Source: BQJU01 sp965229635 (GTDB lineage: Bacteria > Bacteroidota > Bacteroidia > Chitinophagales > Saprospiraceae). From it: a DNA stretch of 64,000 nucleotides. Below, in pieces: positions 7,055 to 13,758 of the stretch; position 1 is the stretch's first letter, and the number at the start of each line of letters is the position of its first letter. The position numbers were made by a program, and so were the translations under genes. Where the stretch lies: the NCBI GenBank assembly GCA_965229635.1, contig OZ245894.1, positions 5,518,001 to 5,582,000 of the forward strand, in the 5' to 3' direction. Under the pieces are notes generated by a model, which saw only the letters and a program-made list of their open reading frames with translations, searched no databases and had not been told where the DNA came from.

Positions 7055-9244
7055 TTGAAAACACTATTAGTCACACCGCCATTTACGCAATTAAATACCC
7101 CCTACCCTGCCACGGCCTATCTCAAGGGCTTTTTGGCCACCAAAGGTATTGAAGCCCATCAGGCGGACCTCGGCATTGAGGTGATTCTTAAGGTGTTTTC
7201 AAAGGTTGGTTTTGAACAGCTATTTGCTGCCATTCCCGCCCATATCGAGCCTTCCGCTAATGCCGCGCGCATCATCAGTTTGCAAGAGCATTACCTACAA
7301 ACGATTGAGCCGGTCATGCAGTTCTTGCAGGATAAAAACCCGACACTGGCCCACGTCATCTGCGATGGTGAATACCTGCCTGAGGCCAGCCGTTTTCAGC
7401 AGCTCGACGATCTGGAGTGGGCGTTCGGCACCATGGGCATCCGCGATAAAGCGCGGCATTTGGCCACCCTGTACCTGGAAGACATTTCCGACCTGATTGC
7501 CGAATTGATCGATCCACATTTTGGCTTCAGCCGCTATGCGGAGAGACTGGCCCGTACGGCTACTTCTTTTGACGGACTGTACGAAGCCTTGCAGCAACCG
7601 CCCACTTTTGTTGATGATTTTCTAATTGAATTGCTCGCCGCAAAAATGGAAAAATACCAACCGGAAGTACTGGCGATTAGTGTGCCCTTCCCGGGAAATC
7701 TTTACGGGGCATTACGCTGTGGTCAGCTGGTAAAAAACCGGTACCCGGATACCAAAATCCTGATGGGTGGCGGTTATGTCAATACCGAGTTGCGGTCATT
7801 GGGCGAGGAACGCATTTTTGAATTTGTCGATTATATCACGCTGGACGATGGCGAAGCGCCGATCTGGCATTTGTACGAATATTTTTCTGGACAACGGCCG
7901 CTTTCTGAACTAAAAAGAACCTTTACCCTCAATGGTGGCGTGGTGCAATACTTCAACGGCTCCAAAGACTTGGACGTGCCGCAGCGGGATGTGGGGACGC
8001 CCGATTATGGCGATTTTGAACTGGACAAATACCTTTCCGTCATCGAAATTGCCAACCCCATGCACCGACTCTGGAGCGACGGACGCTGGAATAAACTGAC
8101 CCTGGCTCATGGCTGCTACTGGGGCAAATGCAGCTTTTGTGATGTCACGCTGGACTACATCAAAAGATACGAGCCAGTCACCGCCAGTCTACTTTGTGAC
8201 CGCATTGAGACCATCATCAAACAAACCGGCCAGCATGGCTTCCACTTCGTGGACGAAGCTGCGCCTCCCGCCCTGATGCGCGATCTGGCGCTGGAGATCA
8301 TCAAACGCGGCCTGACCGTTTCCTGGTGGACCAATATTCGCTTTGAGCAGAGCTTTACCGAAGACCTCTGTCGGTTACTCAAAGCCTCCGGTTGTATAGC
8401 CGTCTCCGGAGGGCTGGAGGTAGCCTCTGATCGATTGTTGGCGCTGATGAAAAAGGGTGTTACCGTAGCTCAGGTGGCCCGCGTGTGTCAAAACTTCACT
8501 TCCGCCGGTATCATGGTACACGCCTACCTGATGTACGGCTTTCCTACTCAAACCGACCAGGAGACCATTGATTCACTGGAAATGGTACGACAGTTGTTTG
8601 AAAACGGGCTATTGCAATCCGGCTTCTGGCACCAGTTTGCCATGACGGCCCACAGTCCGGTAGGACTCGAACCGGCCGCCTATCAGGTGGAAGAAATCGG
8701 TCCCGGTGTAGGCACCTTTGCCAATAATGATCTTTACCACGATGACCCCACTGGTGCCGAACACGAATGGTACAGTGAAGGCTTAAAAAAGGCGCTGTTC
8801 AACTACATGCACGGCATCTGTTTTGAATTTGACCTGCAGGAATGGTTTGACTTTGACGTCCCGGGAACCAGCATTGCACCGGAGTATATTTTGCACGCCA
8901 TTGAAGAAGATGACGCGTCTGCTCTAAAGCCCCACAGCAAACTCGTCTGGCTGGGCGGCAAAGCCAGCATGACCACTTTTGAAAAGCGCAGAAAGGGTAA
9001 ACCCATGCCCTATGCAGAATTGCTGATGCAAAATAAAAAGGGTTCCTGGGCCTTACAAGTGCCCGTCAAAACCGGCCGGTGGCTAGTGCAGCTCTTACCG
9101 AAACTGAAACCTGATTTTGCCAATCCGTTTACATTTCAGCAGCTGAAGCAGGATTATTCCGAATTTGGCTTGCGCAATGTTGAGCAGTTTTGTGAAAGTG
9201 AAACCTGGTATGCTTTACGGGAGCAGGGGTTGTTGGTGTTGTAA
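7055..9244 (+). CDS. B12-binding-domain radical SAM protein, TTG start
   Basis: The 729-residue protein begins MKTLLVTPPFTQLNTPYP, the first strand of a cobalamin-binding Rossmann domain. The only possible start in frame is TTG 7055, since a stop (TAA at 7043) lies four codons upstream. A long helical insertion (about residues 40-190) precedes the rest of the B12 domain (VLAISVPFPGN, ILMGGGYVN). The radical SAM core follows. Its iron-sulfur cysteines are C354, C359 and C362 (GCYWGKCSFCD), a CX4CX2C spacing instead of the usual CX3CX2C. SAM-domain motifs include FVDEAAPP and SGGLEVASDRLL. Relatives are uncharacterised or act in methylation or tailoring chemistry. The gene is monocistronic, with a palindrome cluster downstream. 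Confidence 0.85.
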   Translation: MKTLLVTPPFTQLNTPYPATAYLKGFLATKGIEAHQADLGIEVILKVFSKVGFEQLFAAIPAHIEPSANAARIISLQEHYLQTIEPVMQFLQDKNPTLAHVICDGEYLPEASRFQQLDDLEWAFGTMGIRDKARHLATLYLEDISDLIAELIDPHFGFSRYAERLARTATSFDGLYEALQQPPTFVDDFLIELLAAKMEKYQPEVLAISVPFPGNLYGALRCGQLVKNRYPDTKILMGGGYVNTELRSLGEERIFEFVDYITLDDGEAPIWHLYEYFSGQRPLSELKRTFTLNGGVVQYFNGSKDLDVPQRDVGTPDYGDFELDKYLSVIEIANPMHRLWSDGRWNKLTLAHGCYWGKCSFCDVTLDYIKRYEPVTASLLCDRIETIIKQTGQHGFHFVDEAAPPALMRDLALEIIKRGLTVSWWTNIRFEQSFTEDLCRLLKASGCIAVSGGLEVASDRLLALMKKGVTVAQVARVCQNFTSAGIMVHAYLMYGFPTQTDQETIDSLEMVRQLFENGLLQSGFWHQFAMTAHSPVGLEPAAYQVEEIGPGVGTFANNDLYHDDPTGAEHEWYSEGLKKALFNYMHGICFEFDLQEWFDFDVPGTSIAPEYILHAIEEDDASALKPHSKLVWLGGKASMTTFEKRRKGKPMPYAELLMQNKKGSWALQVPVKTGRWLVQLLPKLKPDFANPFTFQQLKQDYSEFGLRNVEQFCESETWYALREQGLLVL

Positions 9245-9439
9245 CTCTCGACGCTGTCGAACATTTGCACTTTGGCCAACAATACAAGTCGAAGACTTGA
9301 AGCAATCATGTTGCGTGTCGCAGACACTTACAAGCGAGTAAAAAAATTTTACTCGCTGGCGTCCTTCAATCGCTGGCGAGCGTTTGCAACGCGATGCCGC
9401 AGTTCTTCAAGTTTGCAACTTGAGTATTAGAACAAGGCG
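9245..9439. repeat. Cluster of seven short palindromes between convergent genes
   Basis: The 195-bp gap holds TCGAC-GCT-GTCGA (9248-9260), CAAGTC-GAA-GACTTG (9285-9299), GTGTC-GCA-GACAC (9315-9327), a 10-bp-arm hairpin with loop AAA (9334-9356), CGCT-GGCG-AGCG (9371-9382), GCGTT-TGC-AACGC (9380-9392) and CAAGTT-TGC-AACTTG (9408-9422). Six of the seven have a spacer of exactly three bases. Part of it (9370-9392) recurs inverted at 57315-57337. This looks like a REP-type intergenic mosaic. One or more stems may also stop transcription from both sides. Confidence 0.6.
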
Positions 9440-9856
9440 CTATACAAACCCTTTCGACTCATCCTTCACCTTCATCAGCTTTTCCAGAAATTGAACATCC
9501 AGCACATCATTATTCAATGGCTTCAACTCTATAAAAAAATCTTTACCGCTCAGCATCAACTGCTGCCCATTTTGCGTAAGCAACAATTCCTCAAAATCAA
9601 TAATCAAGCCATAGCGGTTGGTGCCGGAAAAGAAGCCGATGATAATGCCTCGATTCCGCAATTCAATATTGGAATAACGAATGTGGTTATTGCGCTCTAA
9701 ATGTGGCAAAATCTCAGCAGAAGCATCCTGAATAACCAGCCGCTGCGAGCCGATACCCCCCATTTTGAGGCGGTCCCACCAGGAGAAAGGTTTACCAATC
9801 TTAGCCTCCACCTCCTGGCGAATATGTGGATCATTATAAGTCAGATTGCGAATCAT
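9440..9856 (-). CDS. Conserved-looking hypothetical protein
   Basis: I do not recognise this 138-residue protein. It has no signal peptide or membrane segment. The middle is beta-rich (SQRLVIQDASAEILPHLE, HIRYSNIELRNRGIIIGFF, YGLIIDFEELLLTQNGQQLMLSG), which resembles a PH-like or split-barrel fold, and the end is helical (VQFLEKLMKVKDE). The motif PFSWWDRLKMGG near the N-terminus is distinctive. Length, base composition and codon use are like the neighbours. It lies 31 bp downstream of the oxidoreductase gene on the same strand, so the two are probably one transcript. Confidence 0.65.
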   Translation of the reverse strand: MIRNLTYNDPHIRQEVEAKIGKPFSWWDRLKMGGIGSQRLVIQDASAEILPHLERNNHIRYSNIELRNRGIIIGFFSGTNRYGLIIDFEELLLTQNGQQLMLSGKDFFIELKPLNNDVLDVQFLEKLMKVKDESKGFV

Positions 9857-9887
9857 GTCAGACTAACAATCCAATCATCGAATGGTT

Positions 9888-11048
9888 TTACTTCGACCTT
9901 TTAGCCCAGGCCTTCAAAATTTCCGGTTCCTTTTTCATCACCGCATCTTCTCCGGCAATCATTTTCTGCCGACGTTCTTCCGTCACTGCATCCGATTCCC
10001 ACCATTCGTAAATATCCATCACACTTTGCGCCAGTGGCCTGAATGTCAACCCATTGGCTACAGCCAAATCATTATTGACCAGCGCCGAACCGGCATTCTC
10101 ACCCGTGGGCATGATCCAGGGCACCATGTCGAGTATCTTGTATTGATTTTCCAGAAAGTCATAATCACTCACCTGAACGTAGGAAACCGGTGTGCTAAAG
10201 GCCGCATGAACGCCATGTACAAACTGCGGCATAGTGGTCCCTGAAGCCGGCCCCACCGCATTGGAGGTACCCGCCATTCCCTGCTCAATCAGTCGAATCA
10301 TGTACCCGGCCACATCTCGAACATCAATGTATTGCACCGGATCAGCAGGCTTACCGGGAATCATCACCTCGCCGCCGATACTCATGCGCACCGGCCAGTA
10401 AGTAAAACGATCGGTCCGGTCAGCCGGGCCCATCATGTAGGTAGGGCGCACCACGATCGTACGGTCCGCTCCAAAGGCCTTTTGTGCTTCAATCTCTGAA
10501 AGGGTTTTCATCACGCCGTAGCCATATTCGAGCTTTTGGTATTCATTGAGGCCTTCCGGCACTTGCATGACCAACTTGGTATCCTCCTTGATATTCGAGC
10601 CCAGGTAGGGATAATAAACTCCGGTAGAAGAAGTATATAGATACAACCCTACGTTATCTTTGAGCAATTCGGCCGTAGCCTTGGTCCAGTGCACCCGACG
10701 ACCGGAATTATCGATCACCGCATCCCATTTGCGGCCACGCAAAGCTTCCAGGTCGTCTTCGCGATCACCGATGAGAGATTCGACTTCCTTAAAGAGCTTT
10801 TTGTGGACCGTGGGCTCCGTTTTGCCTCTGGTGAAGGTAGTAATCGAATGCCCGCGATTCATGGCGTAAGCAATCTGGTGTGGCCCTAAAAAACTGGTGC
10901 CCCCCAGAATCAAAATATTGAGTGGATGAGCTGGTTTTTTGTCAAAAATTCCGGCGGAAGCATGAGTCATAAAAGGCAACATCGCCGTTGCTGTAAGGCC
11001 CGTCTTGATAAACTGCCGACGGTCGGTTAGGGATTTCTTTGAATGCAT
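9888..11048 (-). CDS. Tat-exported NAD-dependent epimerase/dehydratase family protein
   Basis: The 386-residue protein begins with a twin-arginine signal (TDRRQFIKTGLTATAMLPF, ending around THASA). The mature part opens with a Rossmann strand and glycine motif NILILGGTSFLGPH, followed by GHSITTFTRGK, VIDNSGR and LYTSSTGVYYPY. The last contains the Thr/Ser-Tyr of extended short-chain dehydrogenases; a Lys of the YxxxK type is not obvious. The NAD(P)-binding fold is clear, the substrate is not. Export of a cofactor-binding oxidoreductase by Tat fits folding in the cytoplasm. It is upstream of the hypothetical gene at 9440. Confidence 0.8.
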   Translation of the reverse strand: MHSKKSLTDRRQFIKTGLTATAMLPFMTHASAGIFDKKPAHPLNILILGGTSFLGPHQIAYAMNRGHSITTFTRGKTEPTVHKKLFKEVESLIGDREDDLEALRGRKWDAVIDNSGRRVHWTKATAELLKDNVGLYLYTSSTGVYYPYLGSNIKEDTKLVMQVPEGLNEYQKLEYGYGVMKTLSEIEAQKAFGADRTIVVRPTYMMGPADRTDRFTYWPVRMSIGGEVMIPGKPADPVQYIDVRDVAGYMIRLIEQGMAGTSNAVGPASGTTMPQFVHGVHAAFSTPVSYVQVSDYDFLENQYKILDMVPWIMPTGENAGSALVNNDLAVANGLTFRPLAQSVMDIYEWWESDAVTEERRQKMIAGEDAVMKKEPEILKAWAKRSK

Positions 11049-11117
11049 AGACTAATTTTATAGAGTTGTTCTGTTGGGGGAGTTTGGTGGGAAAATTAGT
11101 CCGTTTTCGACCACGCG

Positions 11118-11138
11118 ATCCCGATATTTTATCGGGAT
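11118..11138. repeat. ATCCCGATA/TATCGGGAT hairpin with TTT loop
   Basis: A perfect 9-bp stem with a 3-nt loop lies in the gap between the myo-inositol oxygenase gene (stop at 11238) and the Tat-exported oxidoreductase gene, both minus strand. It could end the upstream transcript, but no T-run follows. It shares the CCCGAT core with 6942-6960. Confidence 0.5.
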
Positions 11139-11237
11139 TGAAGGAGTATAGCCTTAACTACACAACTGAAAAAAGGCACAGTGTGGGATGGAAAGGGGCA
11201 ATTTGCACCCGAAATCCTCCCACCAGAACAACTCTTA

Positions 11238-12047
11238 TTACCAATAAATAGGACCACTGCCCAGGTACTTCTCAGCGATAGGCAAATAATGATCTTTAAT
11301 TTCTTCCAACTCGTAAGTTTGCTCACATTTGGTGTACAAGTCGTAACGATTGAAGTCGCGAATCCAGGACAGGTACTGCTTGTCTTTTCGGTTGAGCAAA
11401 GAGCGGTAACTTCCCCCTGAATGCCAGGGATAGAAGGAGTGATAACGGATCATGGCCATTCCCGCCTCGGGCAGGGTATTGTTTTGGTGATGGGTTAGCA
11501 CCTGATACAAATATTCATCGTGCCCCCAGGCCAGCATCAGTTTGTCGATACCACAGCCCTCTTCATAAATGCCGTTTGGCGTATTGTAGCGCTCGTCCTG
11601 CATATCGGGATTCAGGGCATTAAACTCAGGGTAAACGCAAGTATCCGGAAGCGCACAGCCCACCACAAATACGTCGCCGACCATTCCCCACTGCTCAGCC
11701 TGACTGGTGCCGTCTTCGTCCGATCCCCAGAGGAACATCACCTTTCCCAGATCGTGAATCAGGCCTACCAATTGCATCCAATCGGGGCGACCATCGGCGC
11801 GAATGGCCTCGGCGCTCTGAATCAGGTGCTGCACATTGGGTAAATCCAGGTCGGGATCACTGACATCCACCAGGGTATTCAGCTTTTCCATGGCATCCCA
11901 TAGGTGCAAAGGCTTATCGAACGTGAGGTATTTTTGGTGCATTTTTTGCACGTATGCTACGGTTTGATTCTGGCGCATTTTGCGGTAGTGCTCTCTAACG
12001 GCATCATCTACCGCCAACTCTTCGTAGTTGCGAAAGGTCTTCTCCAT
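11238..12047 (-). CDS. myo-Inositol oxygenase
   Basis: This 269-residue protein is a close match to MIOX, the di-iron HD-domain enzyme that converts myo-inositol and O2 to D-glucuronate. The metal ligands appear in the expected order: H74 (VQHLIQSAEA), H98-D99 (LIHDLGK), H176 (WGHDEYL), H203 (MIRYHSFYPWH) and D236 (FNRYDLYTK). Length is about that of the eukaryotic enzyme, and no part is missing. It is cytoplasmic. Its start is 3 bp after the stop of the sodium symporter gene, so both are almost certainly one operon for taking up and oxidising inositol. The rest of the glucuronate pathway is not in this window. Confidence 0.93.
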   Translation of the reverse strand: MEKTFRNYEELAVDDAVREHYRKMRQNQTVAYVQKMHQKYLTFDKPLHLWDAMEKLNTLVDVSDPDLDLPNVQHLIQSAEAIRADGRPDWMQLVGLIHDLGKVMFLWGSDEDGTSQAEQWGMVGDVFVVGCALPDTCVYPEFNALNPDMQDERYNTPNGIYEEGCGIDKLMLAWGHDEYLYQVLTHHQNNTLPEAGMAMIRYHSFYPWHSGGSYRSLLNRKDKQYLSWIRDFNRYDLYTKCEQTYELEEIKDHYLPIAEKYLGSGPIYW

Positions 12048-12050
12048 GAT

Positions 12051-13649
12051 TTAAACATTTCCCAGCAAGATATACAAAATTATAGTGATAAACACCAAGA
12101 CCAGGCTAAAGGGTTTGGCAAATTTCCAGGGTTTTAAATCCAGCACACCAGCATCTTTCATCACAAAGGGTTCTCCTTGCGGAAATAGCAGAGAAGCCAG
12201 ATGCATGACCACCATATTCAATACAAACTCAATGCCCCAGATGTGCACAAAATGCAGATCAATCTGAAGGACAAAATAGGTCAGCACATAAAAGGCCAGG
12301 CCAAAAAGCAGCCCGATCTTAGCCCCGGTAGCCGATACTTTGGGAAAGATAAATCCGGCAATGATCACGCTGGCGATGGGGATAAAGAAAATGCCGTTGA
12401 GCTGTTGCAATAATTGGTACAACCCCTCTGGTGCATTCGCCACATAAGGCGCAATACCAATGGCAAAAACGGCCAGGATAGCTGAGGTCCATTTCCCAAT
12501 GGCTACCAACCTTTTTTCGGGAGCATTTTTGTTGATATAGCGTTGGAATACGCCCAAACTAAAGATGGTGGCGGCACTATTGAGGGCACTATTAAAAGTC
12601 GTTAGAATGGCCCCCATCATCACCGCCACAAAAAAGCCGGTGAGCCAGGGCGGCAGCACCATTTTCACCAATTCCGGATATACGCTATCGGGATTTTCGT
12701 AGAGGCTTTCGCCAAAATAGTAGAAGCCAATCAGGCCGGGTAACACAATAATCAGAGGCACCAGAATCTTCAGTACACCGGTAAATAGAAGTCCTTTCTG
12801 CGCCTCTTTCAGGCTCACAGCTCCTAGTACGCGCTGGATGATGGATTGATGCATGGTCCAGAAATACAACTGATTGACCATCAAACCCGTAAACAACACC
12901 TCAAAGGGTAAAATCGCGGATCGGGCTCCCGGGCCGATGCCCGATTCCCGGCTGACGACGTTGAATTTCTCCGGTGCATTGGCAAAGACTTTACCCATTC
13001 CAGAAAACAGGCTGCCCTCGCCAATACTCAGCAATGCTAAAATCGGGACCAATAATCCAGCTACCAGTAATCCAAAGCCATTAATGGTGTCGGTGTAGGC
13101 CACCATTTTTAAACCGCCAAAAATGGCGTAAACGGCGCCAATACTTCCCACAATCAAAATGGTGATCCAGATGCCTTCCCGTTGGGAAACGTTCAGCAAT
13201 TCAGATATCTCAAAAATGGCTTCAATATTGAGTGCACCGGTGTATAAAACGATAGGTAAAAGTGTAGCTACAAAGGAAATGATGAGTAGTAACGCCACAA
13301 TGGTCCGGGTCAAGCCATCAAATCGCTTTTCCAAAAATTCAGGAATAGTGGTCAGCCCCATCTTCAGATAACGGGGCGCAAAATACAGGGCACCAACTAC
13401 AAGCGCCAGTGCCGAAGTGACTTCCCAGGCAATGATGATCGCTCCATTTTTATAGGCAGAGCCGTTCATACCCACCAGGTGTTCGGTGGAAATATTGGTC
13501 AACAATAGGGAACCGGCAATAACAATACCTGTTAGGGAGCGTCCGCCCAGAAAATATCCGTCCCGGGTGCTCAGCTGATCACGACGCAACTGCCAGGAAG
13601 CATAAAAAGCAACAAAAGCGGTGAATAGGAGAAAAGTGAATAGGGTCAT
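12051..13649 (-). CDS. Sodium:solute symporter (SSS family), probable inositol transporter
   Basis: The 532-residue protein has about 13-14 hydrophobic helices and SSS hallmarks: DGYFLGGRSLTG near the N-terminus, SLLLTNISTEHLVGMNGSAY in the first unwound helix, GGLKMVAYTDTINGF, and MMGAILTTFNSALNSAATIF with the Na+-site serine/threonine region. It is an inner-membrane Na+-coupled importer. Family members carry sugars, inositol and related polyols. The adjacent myo-inositol oxygenase gene, 3 bp away, makes myo-inositol the best guess for the substrate. A hairpin at 13710-13750 separates it from the upstream ELWxxDGT gene, so it probably has its own promoter. Confidence 0.9.
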   Translation of the reverse strand: MTLFTFLLFTAFVAFYASWQLRRDQLSTRDGYFLGGRSLTGIVIAGSLLLTNISTEHLVGMNGSAYKNGAIIIAWEVTSALALVVGALYFAPRYLKMGLTTIPEFLEKRFDGLTRTIVALLLIISFVATLLPIVLYTGALNIEAIFEISELLNVSQREGIWITILIVGSIGAVYAIFGGLKMVAYTDTINGFGLLVAGLLVPILALLSIGEGSLFSGMGKVFANAPEKFNVVSRESGIGPGARSAILPFEVLFTGLMVNQLYFWTMHQSIIQRVLGAVSLKEAQKGLLFTGVLKILVPLIIVLPGLIGFYYFGESLYENPDSVYPELVKMVLPPWLTGFFVAVMMGAILTTFNSALNSAATIFSLGVFQRYINKNAPEKRLVAIGKWTSAILAVFAIGIAPYVANAPEGLYQLLQQLNGIFFIPIASVIIAGFIFPKVSATGAKIGLLFGLAFYVLTYFVLQIDLHFVHIWGIEFVLNMVVMHLASLLFPQGEPFVMKDAGVLDLKPWKFAKPFSLVLVFITIILYILLGNV

Positions 13650-13709
13650 AGGAGTGAAAATAGAAAATTTACCCCTGCTAACCTATTTTGTCTATTTGAA
13701 AATCAATGG

Positions 13710-13750
13710 CAAGTCGACGACTGGTCCGATGATTGCCAGTCGTCGACTTG
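13710..13750 (-). terminator. Perfect 15-bp inverted repeat after the ELWxxDGT gene
   Basis: CAAGTCGACGACTGG and its reverse complement flank an 11-nt loop, starting 9 bp after the stop codon of the upstream minus-strand gene. The following sequence (CCATTGATTTTC on the minus strand) is only weakly T-rich, so termination is likely but may be partial. Confidence 0.55.
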
Positions 13751-13758
13751 AAAGATCA

